Positions 41,703-50,980 of a DNA stretch of 64,000 bases are shown piece by piece (the stretch's first letter is position 1; every line of letters begins with the position of its first letter). The position numbers were made by a program, and so were the translations under genes. The stretch lies in the NCBI RefSeq assembly GCF_001884045.1, contig NZ_MACF01000123.1:1-64000 (forward strand). Reading direction: 5' to 3'. Below the pieces are notes generated by a model, which did no database searches, was not told where the DNA came from, and saw nothing but the letters and a program-made list of their open reading frames with translations. Source of the stretch: Bacillus mobilis (GTDB lineage Bacteria; Bacillota; Bacilli; Bacillales; Bacillaceae_G).

Positions 41703-43148
41703 TTGGAGCTAGTTATTATATTATTAGCACTTAGTTTACTAATGTTTGTAGCATATAAAGGGTTTTCTGTTATTTTATTTGCACCGATATTTGCATTATT
41801 TGCGGTATTTTTGACAGAGCCTAGTTTTGTATTACCTTTCTTTTCGAATATTTTTATGGAGAAAATGGTAGGTTTTATTAAACTATATTTCCCTGTATTT
41901 TTACTTGGGGCAATATTTGGGAAAGTAGTAGAAATGTCAGGAATTGCAGACTCGATTGCAAAGTCAATTATAGAGTTAGTTGGTGAAAAACGTACGATTT
42001 TAGCGATTGTATTAATGGGTGCGATCTTAACGTATAGTGGCGTTAGTGTGTACGTAGTAGTGTTTGCTATATATCCGTTCGCAGCTAAGCTGTTTCGACA
42101 AGCGAATATTCCGAAGCGTTTAATCCCTGGAACGATTGTACTTGGAGCGGTCACGTTTACAATGGATGCGCTACCTGGATCACCACAAATTCAAAACGTG
42201 ATTCCTACAACGTTTTTTAAAACAGACATTTATGCTGCGCCGATACTTGGTATTGTAGGGGCAATTTTTGTACTCACGTTAGGATTATTATATTTAGAGA
42301 GTAGACGTAAGAAGGCGAAGGCAGCAGGAGAAGGGTATTTTGGTTTTAACGATGGGGATACTGAAATGGCAGCTTCTTTGCAAGTGCAAGTAGAACAAAA
42401 AGATATGCCATTACTGAAAAGCATTGAAATTACAAGAGTTCAGCAAGTAATTGCTTTTATACCACTTATTTTAGTAGGTGTAATGAATAAAGTTTTCACT
42501 ATTATGATACCGAAGTGGTATCCGAATGGTTTTGATTTTTCTGCAATTGGTATGAAAGCATTTGGAAAAGTAGAATTAAGTGCAGTAGTTGGAATTTGGT
42601 CAGTAGAATTGGCACTTATTATAGGTATTGTAACAACGTTATTATTATATTGGAAACGAGTAGTAACAGGGTTTCAAGCTGGATTGAATACAAGTATTGG
42701 TGGAGCGTTACTTGCAACGATGAATACAGGAGCTGAGTTTGGATTCGGTGGTGTCATCGCAGCACTTCCAGGATTTGCGATTATGAGAGATGGTATTTCT
42801 GCCACATTCACAAATCCTCTAGTGAATGGAGCAGTCACGACGAATATTTTAGCTGGAATTACAGGTTCTGCATCAGGAGGAATGGGGATCGTTTTAAGTG
42901 CAATGGGAGATAAGTTTATTGCAGCGGCCAATCAATTTGATATTCCATTAGAAGTAATGCACCGCATCGTATCAATGGCATCAGGAGGAATGGATACATT
43001 ACCACATAACGGAGCAATTATTACTATTCTTACAGTAACAGGTTTAACACATAAACAGTCATATAAAGATATTTTTGCTATTACAATTTTGAAAACGGTT
43101 GCTGTATTTTTAGTTATTGCATTCTATACAGTAACAGGAATTTATTAA
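41703..43148 (+). CDS. GntP-family organic acid permease
   Basis: Membrane permease of 481 residues with about 12 hydrophobic segments. Family features include LYFPVFLLGAIFGKVVEMSGIADSIAKSI, TMDALPGSPQIQNVIPT, NTSIGGALLATMNTGAEFGFGGVIAALPGF and SMASGGMDTLPHNGAIITILTVTG. GntP carriers import gluconate and related hydroxy acids. A TTG start follows AAAGGAGG by 8 bases. An iron alcohol dehydrogenase follows 52 bases on, so the pair probably imports and oxidises a hydroxy acid such as a hydroxybutyrate; that is inference. Confidence 0.8.
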   Translation: MELVIILLALSLLMFVAYKGFSVILFAPIFALFAVFLTEPSFVLPFFSNIFMEKMVGFIKLYFPVFLLGAIFGKVVEMSGIADSIAKSIIELVGEKRTILAIVLMGAILTYSGVSVYVVVFAIYPFAAKLFRQANIPKRLIPGTIVLGAVTFTMDALPGSPQIQNVIPTTFFKTDIYAAPILGIVGAIFVLTLGLLYLESRRKKAKAAGEGYFGFNDGDTEMAASLQVQVEQKDMPLLKSIEITRVQQVIAFIPLILVGVMNKVFTIMIPKWYPNGFDFSAIGMKAFGKVELSAVVGIWSVELALIIGIVTTLLLYWKRVVTGFQAGLNTSIGGALLATMNTGAEFGFGGVIAALPGFAIMRDGISATFTNPLVNGAVTTNILAGITGSASGGMGIVLSAMGDKFIAAANQFDIPLEVMHRIVSMASGGMDTLPHNGAIITILTVTGLTHKQSYKDIFAITILKTVAVFLVIAFYTVTGIY

Positions 43149-43200
43149 GTCGATATTTTATAAATTAAAACATTAATTAGGGTAAGAAGGGGTGGAGTAC

Positions 43201-44403
43201 TTGCAAGAAGTTGCTGAGTTTCGTATGCCGAAGTCTGTATTATATGGAAGAAATTCGCTTGAAAAGCTGGGGGAACAATCTAAGAAGTTGGGGAAAAGAG
43301 CATTTATAGTTACGGATACAATTATGGAGGATTTAGGATATGTTGAGAGGTGTATACAACAATTAAGTACGAAAGGTATAACTGTTATTACATATAATAA
43401 AGTAAATGCTGAGCCTACCAATATACACGTGTTAGAAGCGTTAACTCTTTGTAAAGAAGGACAGTGTGATTTTATTATCGGTATTGGTGGTGGAAGTTGT
43501 ATCGATGCTGCGAAAGCAGTTGCGGTGTTATTTACAAATGGTGGAGAAGTGGAAGATTACGTCCAAAAGAATATGGAAATAGACAATGATCCGCTACCAC
43601 TTATTGCAATCCCAACAACTTCTGGTACTGGATCGGAAGTAACAAGTGTAGCAGTAATTACGAATAAACGAACAGAAGTAAAAATGATGATGAAGCATCC
43701 AAATTTCACCCCACAAGTAGCGATTATTGACCCAATTTTAACACGTTCGGTACCACCGCATATTACAGCAGCAACAGGGATAGATGCATTATGTCATGCA
43801 GTCGAAGCATATATTTCTAAAGTTTCACAATCACTTACCGATGTACTTGCACTTTCCGCAATTGAAAGTATTATGAAATATTTACGTATTGCATATGAAG
43901 ATGGAGAGAATATGGAGGCAAGAGAAGCGATGATGATTGCGTCCTTACAAGCTGGAATCGCATTTTCAAATGCATCTGTTACTCTAGTTCATGGAATGTC
44001 CAGGCCAGTAGGAGCGATATTTCATGTGCCACACGGAATATCGAATGCAATACTATTACCTACAGTTTTAGAATATACAAAAGTTAATGCAGTAAAAAGA
44101 CTAGCGAAAATTGGACGTTGTTTAAATAAAGATTTGTATTCCTATTGTGATGAAGAAGTAGCAGACTACACGCTGAGGGAAATAAAAAAACTTTGTTTTG
44201 ATCTCCGAATTCCAAACTTAAAAGAATACGGAATTGGTGAAGTTGAATTTGAAAAAGCTATTTCTAAAATGGCATCAGATGCAATTGAAAGTGGAAGTCC
44301 AGCAAATAATCCACGTGTGCCATCATATGATGAAATTAAACAGTTGTATCGAGAGTGTTTTCATTATCAATATGAAGATTCTATAAAAACATTAGATAAT
44401 TAA
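43201..44403 (+). CDS. Iron-containing alcohol dehydrogenase
   Basis: Group III (Fe-ADH) enzyme of 400 residues that oxidises an alcohol with NAD. FRMPKSVLYGRNSLEKLGE and IIGIGGGSCIDAAKAVAVL form the nucleotide site, IPTTSGTGSEVTSVAVI follows, and metal ligands are in ATGIDALCHAVEAY and HGMSRPVGAIFHVPHGISNA. The TTG at 43201 is chosen because GAAGGGG lies 8 bases upstream; the GTG at 43192 overlaps it. Association with the GntP permease suggests a hydroxy-acid substrate. Confidence 0.8.
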   Translation: MQEVAEFRMPKSVLYGRNSLEKLGEQSKKLGKRAFIVTDTIMEDLGYVERCIQQLSTKGITVITYNKVNAEPTNIHVLEALTLCKEGQCDFIIGIGGGSCIDAAKAVAVLFTNGGEVEDYVQKNMEIDNDPLPLIAIPTTSGTGSEVTSVAVITNKRTEVKMMMKHPNFTPQVAIIDPILTRSVPPHITAATGIDALCHAVEAYISKVSQSLTDVLALSAIESIMKYLRIAYEDGENMEAREAMMIASLQAGIAFSNASVTLVHGMSRPVGAIFHVPHGISNAILLPTVLEYTKVNAVKRLAKIGRCLNKDLYSYCDEEVADYTLREIKKLCFDLRIPNLKEYGIGEVEFEKAISKMASDAIESGSPANNPRVPSYDEIKQLYRECFHYQYEDSIKTLDN

Positions 44404-44441
44404 TTTCAGAATATTCTTATAAAATTTCCTTGGAAATAGTT

Positions 44442-44483
44442 AAAACAAGACTTTATATTACAAACGTAAAGTCTTGTTTTATT
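44442..44483 (+). terminator. Rho-independent terminator
   Basis: AAAACAAGACTTTA pairs with TAAAGTCTTGTTTT over an 11-base loop. Confidence 0.85.
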
Positions 44484-44550
44484 ATGTATAATATACATAA
44501 TAAAATGTTGTGATTAGTTTTAAAAAACAGTATAAGGTGGGTGTTGTGTA

Positions 44551-45249
44551 ATGAAAACAATAGGTTTAATTGGTGGCATGAGCTGGGAATCAACTTCTGA
44601 ATATTATCGAATCATAAATGAAGAAATAAAAGAGAGATTAGGAGGATTACATTCAGCAAAATGTATGATTAATAGTGTAGACTTTGAAGAGATTGAACGA
44701 TTCCAGTCTAGCGGAGATTGGGATGGAGCAGGAGAAATATTAGGAAATGCAGCATATTCGTTACAGAGAGGGGGAGCAGATTTTATTATTATTTGCACAA
44801 ATACAATGCATAAAGTAGTTGAGAAAATAAAGGAGAATATTCATATTCCAGTCTTACATATCGCTGATGCAACTGCAAAAGAAATGAAAAGGAAAGATAT
44901 TCAAAAGGTTGGTTTACTTGGAACTAAATATACAATGGAGCAAGACTTTTATAAATTACGCATAGAAGAAAATCATATAAAAGTAATGGTTCCATCAAAA
45001 AAGGATAGAGAAAAGATAAACGAAGTCATATATACAGAATTGTGTTTAGGAAAGATAACATCTTCATCTAGGGAGTATTATAAAAGAGTTATAGAAGAGC
45101 TAGTACAAGAAGGGGCACAAGGAATTATATTAGGTTGTACAGAAATAGGATTATTAATAAAGCAGGAAGACGTATCTATTCCGATATTTGACACAGCTCA
45201 TATACATGCAGTTGAAGCTGTTAATTTCGCTTTACAAAATAGATTATAA
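44551..45249 (+). CDS. Aspartate/glutamate racemase family protein (RacX-like)
   Basis: Cofactor-independent amino-acid racemase of 232 residues: IGLIGGMSWESTSEYYRIINE at the start, the two catalytic cysteines Cys82 in IICTNTMHKV and Cys196 in ILGCTEIGLL. Both are present, so the enzyme should be active. Relatives act on Asp, Glu or, in B. subtilis RacX, on Lys and other residues for biofilm D-amino acids. AAGGTGGGTG lies before ATG. It is a single-gene unit. Confidence 0.85.
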   Translation: MKTIGLIGGMSWESTSEYYRIINEEIKERLGGLHSAKCMINSVDFEEIERFQSSGDWDGAGEILGNAAYSLQRGGADFIIICTNTMHKVVEKIKENIHIPVLHIADATAKEMKRKDIQKVGLLGTKYTMEQDFYKLRIEENHIKVMVPSKKDREKINEVIYTELCLGKITSSSREYYKRVIEELVQEGAQGIILGCTEIGLLIKQEDVSIPIFDTAHIHAVEAVNFALQNRL

Positions 45250-45336
45250 TTATATTATGTAACCTAATTCGCGTTTGTGGAAAACATTCAGAAAATATTT
45301 TATAATGTAAGTGGTTACATTTAAGGGGGAATGCGT

Positions 45337-45810
45337 ATGTTTTCAGTTCAACCAATCGCATTTGTACATAATGAAAGAAAGGAAATAAAAGATGATGAGT
45401 GGGGAGAAGTAAGATCTTATATTACTTTAACTGAAATGTATACAGAGGAAAGTATACAAGGGATTGAAGATTTTTCTCACATTGAAGTTGTTTTTTACTT
45501 TCATAAAGTAACTGATGAACAAATTCAATATTTTGCTAGACATCCTAGAAATAATAATGATTATCCTAAAGTAGGCATTTTTGCACAACGCGGGAAAAAT
45601 CGCCCGAATCGTATAGGAGCAACAATTGTAAAGGTGATCAAAAGAGAAGGCAAATCAATTATTGTTGAGGGGTTAGATGCTATTGATGGCACCCCTATAT
45701 TGGATATAAAGCCGATAATGAAAGAGTTTATGCCGAAAGAAGAAATTGTACAGCCTAAATGGGCAACAGATATAATGAGACAGTATTGGAAGGGGAATGG
45801 AATAAAATGA
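45337..45810 (+). CDS. trmO: TrmO-like tRNA methyltransferase (TsaA/YaeB family)
   Basis: Protein of 157 residues with the TrmO beta-barrel: FSVQPIAFVHNERKEIKDDEWG, FSHIEVVFYFHKV and GIFAQRGKNRPNRIGATIVKVI, the last being the conserved SAM-binding segment. E. coli TrmO N6-methylates threonylcarbamoyl-adenosine in tRNA-Thr; the short Bacillus form is assumed to do the same. ATG 45337 is chosen over 45331 because AAGGGGG is 8 bases from it. The stop overlaps the ATG of the acetyltransferase gene (ATGA). Confidence 0.75.
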   Translation: MFSVQPIAFVHNERKEIKDDEWGEVRSYITLTEMYTEESIQGIEDFSHIEVVFYFHKVTDEQIQYFARHPRNNNDYPKVGIFAQRGKNRPNRIGATIVKVIKREGKSIIVEGLDAIDGTPILDIKPIMKEFMPKEEIVQPKWATDIMRQYWKGNGIK

Positions 45811-46247
45811 GAATATATGAGGCAACAATTGCAGATTTAGATGGACTAGCATCAGTTTTTAATAACTATCGTATGTTTTATAGACAAGATTCCGATTTAG
45901 AAGGAGCAAAAGTATTTTTACGAAATCGAATCGAGAGAAAAGAATCCGTTATTTTCGTAGCAGTTGAAGACGGTGAATATATTGGTTTCACACAATTATA
46001 TCCATCATTTTCTTCCATTTCGATGAAAGAATTATGGATATTAAATGATCTGTTTGTACAAGCCACTAAGCGCGGAGCAGGAACAGGTAAAAAATTACTA
46101 GAAGCTGCTAAAGAATTTGCCTTAGAAAATGGTGCAAAAGGTGTAAAATTACAAACGGAAATCGATAATTTATCAGCGCAGCGATTATACGCTGAAAATG
46201 GTTATTTGAGAGATAATCGTTATTTCCATTATGAATTAACATTTTAA
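45807..46247 (+). CDS. GNAT-family N-acetyltransferase
   Basis: Acetyl-CoA-dependent transferase of 146 residues: MRIYEATIADLDGLASVFNNYRMFYRQ, the core strand WILNDLFVQ, the P-loop-like KRGAGTGKKLLEAAKEFA and the end NLSAQRLYAENGYLRDNRYFHYEL. The acceptor is unknown. The ATG overlaps the TrmO stop, and AAGGGGA lies 8 bases upstream, so translation is coupled. Confidence 0.8.
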   Translation: MRIYEATIADLDGLASVFNNYRMFYRQDSDLEGAKVFLRNRIERKESVIFVAVEDGEYIGFTQLYPSFSSISMKELWILNDLFVQATKRGAGTGKKLLEAAKEFALENGAKGVKLQTEIDNLSAQRLYAENGYLRDNRYFHYELTF

Positions 46248-46260
46248 AGAAATATAAGAT

Positions 46261-46297
46261 TAAAAGAGACGTTTTTATTGTGAAAACGTCTCTTTTA
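46261..46297. terminator. Bidirectional terminator
   Basis: TAAAAGAGACGTTTT pairs with AAAACGTCTCTTTTA, between convergent genes. Confidence 0.85.
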
Positions 46298-46304
46298 ATT
46301 TGTA

Positions 46305-46832
46305 TTATAGTTGATTTAAAACCCAATTTGTAGCATCTTCAAAGTTTTCTGCAATGTAGTTTGGTTCAATATGTGCCCATTTGTCTCGGTACGTATGTAA
46401 AGCATCATATCCAGCGCCTGTTCGAACTAATATCGTCGTTGCATGTACTGTTGCTCCTGCAACGATATCAGTCCAGCGATCACCAATTACAGCGCATTTT
46501 GTTAAAGTAAGCCCATGTTTTTCGGCTGCTTGTAGCAGCATACCTGTACTTGGTTTGCGGCATTCACAACCATCACCGTGTTTATGAGGACATACGTAAA
46601 TATCATCAAAGCCGAACCCTTTTAATTCTTTTGCAAAATCAGCAACAGTCGCTATCCCATCCGCGATACCTGGCTGGTTTGTGAAAGAGAAAATTTTTAT
46701 ATTTTGAGCTTTTAGTTTTTGCAGAGCTGCTTTTGTAAAAGGAAATAATGTAAAAGAACCTGGATAATGTATTGTAGTGTCACCACCGATTGTACCGTCA
46801 CGATCAATAAAAATAGCTTCGATGTTTGTCAT
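46305..46832 (-). CDS. HAD-IIIA phosphatase, GmhB/HisB-N-like
   Basis: Phosphatase of 175 residues. Motif I is AIFIDRDGTIGGD, motif II SFTNQPGIADG and motif IV AVIGDRWTDIVAGA. A zinc-binding loop CPHKHGDGCECRKPSTGM is typical of heptose-bisphosphate and histidinol-phosphate phosphatases. The organism is not expected to make heptose LPS, so the natural substrate is uncertain. No his genes are nearby. It forms a likely two-gene unit with the upstream acetyltransferase on the same strand. Confidence 0.8.
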   Translation of the reverse strand: MTNIEAIFIDRDGTIGGDTTIHYPGSFTLFPFTKAALQKLKAQNIKIFSFTNQPGIADGIATVADFAKELKGFGFDDIYVCPHKHGDGCECRKPSTGMLLQAAEKHGLTLTKCAVIGDRWTDIVAGATVHATTILVRTGAGYDALHTYRDKWAHIEPNYIAENFEDATNWVLNQL

Positions 46833-46862
46833 ATTTTTTAGTCCTTTCCATTTATAGATAGT

Positions 46863-47291
46863 TTAAAAATGTTTTACAAATCGATATCCATTCACTTCAT
46901 ATCCTAATTTTTTGTAAAAGGGATGTGCTTCTACTTTATTTGTTCCACTAACTAGCCATGTACCAATGCAATTATGTTTTTTTGCTAATTGTTCTGCATA
47001 ATCCATTAATGCTTGTCCAATGCCTTTCCTCCGTATTGTAGAATCAACGCTAATGATTGAAATTTCCCCATAACGAGTTATATCTTCTAAATTTTCACGT
47101 ATACGAAACCCAAGTAATCCGTATATAGTGTCTTCTTCATAAACATATAAAAAATCAAAGGGACTCATTTGTACGAATTGTAATCGGTTGTTCATATCTT
47201 CATAGGAAATAGAGGAACCTTTTAATTCTTTCGTTAAAGAACAAAGTGCATCTATATCGTCTATCGTAGCTTCACGTATATGAAAGGACAT
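46863..47291 (-). CDS. GNAT-family N-acetyltransferase
   Basis: Transferase of 142 residues: FHIREATIDDIDALCSLTKELKG, then GEISIISVDSTIRRKGIGQALMDYAEQLAKK with the acetyl-CoA pyrophosphate loop RRKGIG. It ends in VEAHPFYKKLGYEVNGYRFVK. The acceptor is unknown. The ATG at 47291 lies 8 bases after GGAG; the in-frame GTG at 47300 overlaps that site. Confidence 0.8.
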   Translation of the reverse strand: MSFHIREATIDDIDALCSLTKELKGSSISYEDMNNRLQFVQMSPFDFLYVYEEDTIYGLLGFRIRENLEDITRYGEISIISVDSTIRRKGIGQALMDYAEQLAKKHNCIGTWLVSGTNKVEAHPFYKKLGYEVNGYRFVKHF

Positions 47292-47444
47292 ATTATCCAC
47301 TCCAATAAAATGTAATCAAACGTTAAGTATTCTACTAAAAGATATTTATTCCTGCTATGAAAATGAATATTTTATAATGATATATAGATAGTTATATGTT
47401 ATTCTTTTCCTTGATTGTATTGGAAATGGAAAGAAGGGGAATGT

Positions 47445-48155
47445 ATGTTAGACGTGAATATCCGTTCTGCCGGATATGATATAGGGGAAAAGACAATTCA
47501 TGATATTGCCTTTTCGATTGAAAAAGGTGAATTAGTTGCACTTATTGGTGCGAATGGTGCTGGGAAGAGTACGACGATTAAAACAATGCTCGGTTTACTT
47601 GTAAATATGAATGGTGAAATATCATTCGGTGAAAAAAAGAACCCTTATGCATATGTGCCGGAGCATCCGACATATTATGATTATTTAACGCTCTGGGAAC
47701 ATATTGAACTATTAATGGCTGCTCGTGAGAATGAGGGAGGAAGCTGGGAAAGGAAAGCTGAAGAATTATTGCTTATGTTTCGAATGGATAAACATAAACA
47801 TGAGTATTTATCAAAGTTTTCAAAAGGAATGAAACAAAAATCGATGCTTATTTTGGCGTTTTTAACTGAACCAGATTTTTATATCATTGATGAACCTTTT
47901 ATCGGCTTAGATCCAGTAGCTACGAAAGAGTTTTTAAGTTATTTATATAAAGAGAAAGAACGCGGCGCAGGAATCTTACTTTGTACGCATGTATTAGATA
48001 CAGCTGAAAGAATTTGTGAGAGATTTTTACTCATTTCACAAGGTACATTAGTCGCAGATGGACATTTAGAATCTATTCAAAAGTTAGCTGAAATGCCAGG
48101 TAGTTCATTGTTAGACTGTTTTGATGTAATCGTTAGGCGTGAACAGCATGATTAA
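47445..48155 (+). CDS. ABC transporter ATP-binding protein, EcsA-like
   Basis: ATPase of 236 residues. Walker A is IGANGAGKSTTIK, signature FSKGMKQKSMLI, Walker B FYIIDEPFIGLD and the switch His in LLCTHVLDTAERI. The block FSKGMKQK...FLTEPDFYIIDEPFIGLDP closely resembles B. subtilis EcsA, whose EcsAB pair influences secretion and intramembrane proteolysis. As a paralog or ortholog it would energise the membrane protein encoded next, which overlaps it by 8 bases. AGAAGGGGA precedes the ATG. Confidence 0.8.
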   Translation: MLDVNIRSAGYDIGEKTIHDIAFSIEKGELVALIGANGAGKSTTIKTMLGLLVNMNGEISFGEKKNPYAYVPEHPTYYDYLTLWEHIELLMAARENEGGSWERKAEELLLMFRMDKHKHEYLSKFSKGMKQKSMLILAFLTEPDFYIIDEPFIGLDPVATKEFLSYLYKEKERGAGILLCTHVLDTAERICERFLLISQGTLVADGHLESIQKLAEMPGSSLLDCFDVIVRREQHD

Positions 48156-49347
48156 ACAACAATTTTATAAAAGATTGCGCCATGAAATGGGGCGTAAATG
48201 GAAGTCCATACGTTCTATAACTGATTGGACAGTTGCATTATATATTATTATTCCAGCACTTATATTTATAGGAATTTATTATCGTTCACTATGGATAGAA
48301 GAATTATCGATGGGGGAGACAGTTTATTTCGGATTAGGTCTACTTGTATTTTATGTGATTACATATTCAAGAGGAGTTCGCTCATTTTTTGAACAAGCGG
48401 ATAGTTTGTTTTTAATTTCATACCCCGCTCATATGCAAAAGTTAATGCAGTACGGTATGACATATACGTTTATTCGAATAGCGATTACGAATGTAGTGGT
48501 AGTAGTTGCTATGTTACCAGTGTTGATGAAAAGTATCGGAGTGACGAAGATACAAGTCGTATTATTTTGGTTATTCTTTACAGTATTTCGATTTATGTTG
48601 TCGTTATTAACGAGATTTATTCATGTACGAGTGGGGAAACGATGGCTACTCTGGATTATAAAAAATGTAATATCTTCTATAAGTCTATCCTTTTTTGGAT
48701 TGAGTCTGTTTCTTATTTATAAAAATCCATTTTATGCTATACCAAGTATCGGTCTAGCAGTTTTTCTAATTATCGTATTGATAAAAGAAAAACGAAATTA
48801 TAAAAATTGCTTTTTTAAAGAAATTGAGAAAGAGAAAGAAGAGAGTATGCGTTGGACGAGTGGGATTATGCAAGTTGGTGGTCATACAGCTAAACCGAGT
48901 AGTTCAAATAAAAAACCGTGGATGTTTCCGCGTTCTAAAAAGTTATTAGGGAAGAAAAAAGATTCTCGTATTGTTGAATCCTTTTTAAAAGAATTTTTCC
49001 GTACAAGTAGTGCACGAATATTTTATATTCAAATTGTTTGTATAAGTACTGTTAGTATTATCATGAGTCCGAGGTGGATTGCAGCTATTATTCTTGCATT
49101 TGCTTTAGTTGGAATTTCTCGTTATGCGCGCGATTATTGGAATGAATTTACGAAAAAAATGTTTCTTCATTTATATTGTGATGAAGGAAAATTATTATTG
49201 TTAAGATGGAAGGCAGATCGCTATTTATTACTTCCAGTACTACTTTTGTATGGAATAGTGATCCTTTCTCATTTTTATTTATTACCAGCTGTAATTGCCG
49301 GGGTTATTTTTATAGTATGGATTGGTTGGATTGTATTTTTACCGTAA
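48148..49347 (+). CDS. ABC transporter membrane subunit, EcsB-like
   Basis: Membrane protein of 399 residues with about eight to nine hydrophobic segments in two groups (about 25-215 and 285-395) around a basic cytoplasmic loop (KEKEESMRWTSG to PRSKKLLGKKKD). The start FYKRLRHEMGRKWKSIRSI and the SRGVRSFFEQADSLFLISYP motif match the EcsB family. ATG 48148 overlaps the end of the ATPase gene, so the two form one transporter. The substrate is unknown. Confidence 0.75.
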   Translation: MIKQQFYKRLRHEMGRKWKSIRSITDWTVALYIIIPALIFIGIYYRSLWIEELSMGETVYFGLGLLVFYVITYSRGVRSFFEQADSLFLISYPAHMQKLMQYGMTYTFIRIAITNVVVVVAMLPVLMKSIGVTKIQVVLFWLFFTVFRFMLSLLTRFIHVRVGKRWLLWIIKNVISSISLSFFGLSLFLIYKNPFYAIPSIGLAVFLIIVLIKEKRNYKNCFFKEIEKEKEESMRWTSGIMQVGGHTAKPSSSNKKPWMFPRSKKLLGKKKDSRIVESFLKEFFRTSSARIFYIQIVCISTVSIIMSPRWIAAIILAFALVGISRYARDYWNEFTKKMFLHLYCDEGKLLLLRWKADRYLLLPVLLLYGIVILSHFYLLPAVIAGVIFIVWIGWIVFLP

Positions 49348-49378
49348 AAAAAGAGCCTAAAAACGGCTCTTTTTTTAA
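49346..49378. terminator. Terminator overlapping the end of the small minus-strand gene
   Basis: AAAAAAAGAGCC pairs with GGCTCTTTTTTT over TAAAAAC. It also serves the opposite strand. Confidence 0.85.
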
Positions 49379-49452
49379 TCTGTTACACATTGATAAAGAA
49401 AATATACTAAAACGAGTATGCTTGCGGCGGAATACATGACATCTAAAGTCAT
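49375..49452 (-). CDS. Small single-pass membrane peptide, 25 residues
   Basis: Minus-strand frame MTLDVMYSAASILVLVYFLYQCVTD with a very strong ribosome site, GAGGAGGC, 6 bases before the ATG. The peptide is one hydrophobic helix of about 17 residues with an acidic residue near each end. Size and form recall KdpF or small regulatory membrane peptides, but no relative can be named and no kdp genes are nearby. Its stop lies in a bidirectional terminator. Confidence 0.5.
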   Translation of the reverse strand: MTLDVMYSAASILVLVYFLYQCVTD

Positions 49453-49630
49453 CTGATTGCCTCCTCATTGTTGTTGTATTTATATTGTATGAAATCTTAC
49501 AATTGCATATTCAAGTGAAAAATATGTGAACGTTAACAAAATTGTAAAGTGCAAAAATTACAATCATTTTGTATAATAGAAGGAACAACCGTTATATAAA
49601 ACATAATGAGTGAAAGGGGAGGGAACATAC

Positions 49631-50218
49631 ATGCCAAATTGGTTTAGAAAAACCTTAGTCGCATTAATTACCGTATTTACATTTGGTCTAGTGACGCCTC
49701 CTTCCATATTGCTTGATAATGCCAAAGCTGCGGACAAGCCTACGAGCACAGCTGGGCAACAAAATTTGGAGAGTACGTCCTATACATATGAAGAAACGAA
49801 TGATAGGTTAACCACAGATACTTTTATTACGTACGCAATGCAAGAAGCAGAGAAGCAGTCGATGCAAAAGTTTGGCACTAAAATTGGTCCAGTAATTGAA
49901 GATGAGTTTAAAGATGTAATATTACCGAAAATTGAAGAGGCAATTGCTGAGCTTGCAAGTGATGTACCAGAAGAGTCATTACAATCATTAGCGATTTCTC
50001 AAAGGCCAGCTGGCGGAAATAATGAAAAGATTTTTCATGTGTATGACACGAAATCAGGAGATGACTTATTACGATTTCATGTAAGAAGGGATCATCCACC
50101 GCAAGATGGTTATTATTTTAATTTCCACTATCACCGTTTTGATGATGGGTACTCTGGACACCATGAGTTAGGAAATATTTATTGGAATACGAATGTACCA
50201 CCAAAATGGCTTTCTTAA
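49631..50218 (+). CDS. ypjP: YpjP-family secreted protein
   Basis: Protein of 195 residues with an N-terminal signal (MPNWFRKTLVALITVFTFGLVTPPSILL). The conserved part follows: DTFITYAMQEAEKQSMQKFGTKIGPVIEDEFKDVILPKIEEAIAEL, then IFHVYDTKSGDDLLRFHVRRDHPPQDGYYFNFHYHRFDDGY. This matches YpjP of B. subtilis, whose gene is next to thyB-dfrA there; function unknown. The ATG at 49631 is preferred; GGGGAGGG lies about 8 bases upstream. Here thyA lies 8.6 kb away. Confidence 0.75.
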   Translation: MPNWFRKTLVALITVFTFGLVTPPSILLDNAKAADKPTSTAGQQNLESTSYTYEETNDRLTTDTFITYAMQEAEKQSMQKFGTKIGPVIEDEFKDVILPKIEEAIAELASDVPEESLQSLAISQRPAGGNNEKIFHVYDTKSGDDLLRFHVRRDHPPQDGYYFNFHYHRFDDGYSGHHELGNIYWNTNVPPKWLS

Positions 50219-50250
50219 AAAGAACAAGAGAAAAATCTTGTTCTTTTTTA
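50217..50250 (+). terminator. Rho-independent terminator of ypjP
   Basis: AAAAAGAACAAGA pairs with TCTTGTTCTTTTT. Confidence 0.8.
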
Positions 50251-50325
50251 TTTTTGTAGAAGGGTAAGACAACTATCTTGTTGAATAAGATAGGTTTAGA
50301 AAAAAGAAGCAAAGGGAGTATGGGA

Positions 50326-50961
50326 ATGCAAAAGTATATTGTTTTTGACTTTGATGGCACATTAGTAGATTCACAAAATATATTTGTACCAATTTATAAT
50401 CAGCTTGCTGAAAAGCACGGATATAAAATGGTAAGGGAAGAAGAAATTGAGTATTTACGTAAATTAACGATGACAGAGAGATGTAAACAACTCGATGTAC
50501 CATTGTATAAACTACCGATATTAGCATTAGAGTTTTATAAATTGTATCAACCTGCTATAAAAGATCTTATTTTGTTCCATGGGATGAAGGATGTATTAGA
50601 TGAACTACATAAAAAAGGATACGGAATTGCAGTCATATCATCGAATTCAGAAGAGCATATTCGGGCATTTTTACACAATAATGATATAGAAAATATTCAA
50701 GAAGTGTATTGTTCAAAAAATTTGTTCGGTAAAGATAAAATGATAAAAAGGTTTTTAAAATCCAAAAAGATAACAGAGAAAGATATGTTATACGTTGGTG
50801 ACGAACAGAGAGATGTAGCAGCATGTAAAAAGGCCGGGGTGAACGTAATTTGGGTATCTTGGGGGTATGATGTTATTGAAACAGTGAAAAAAGATGCACC
50901 AGATTATATGGTCAATACACCGATGGAAATTGTGCAAGTAGTACAAGGGGCGTATTCTTAA
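50326..50961 (+). CDS. HAD-family hydrolase
   Basis: Phosphatase-like protein of 211 residues: IVFDFDGTLVDSQNIF (nucleophile Asp), AVISSNSEEHIRAF (motif II) and MLYVGDEQRDVAACKKAGVNVIWVSWG (motif IV). The cap is small and helical. It is distinct from the HAD gene at 40.8 kb. ATG 50326 lies 9 bases after AAAGGGAG; ATG 50320 is too close. It is the first gene of the accessory block between ypjP and thyA. Confidence 0.75.
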   Translation: MQKYIVFDFDGTLVDSQNIFVPIYNQLAEKHGYKMVREEEIEYLRKLTMTERCKQLDVPLYKLPILALEFYKLYQPAIKDLILFHGMKDVLDELHKKGYGIAVISSNSEEHIRAFLHNNDIENIQEVYCSKNLFGKDKMIKRFLKSKKITEKDMLYVGDEQRDVAACKKAGVNVIWVSWGYDVIETVKKDAPDYMVNTPMEIVQVVQGAYS

Positions 50962-50980
50962 TAGGAATATACTTCGAGCA

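Noticed and set aside
41663-42154. 163-residue minus-strand frame over the GntP permease
   Set aside because: Antisense shadow of the permease, composition biased to Ile/Asn/Thr.
49206-49439. 77-residue plus-strand frame at the end of the EcsB-like gene
   Set aside because: Runs out of frame through the EcsB-like C-terminus and the terminator; no ribosome site.
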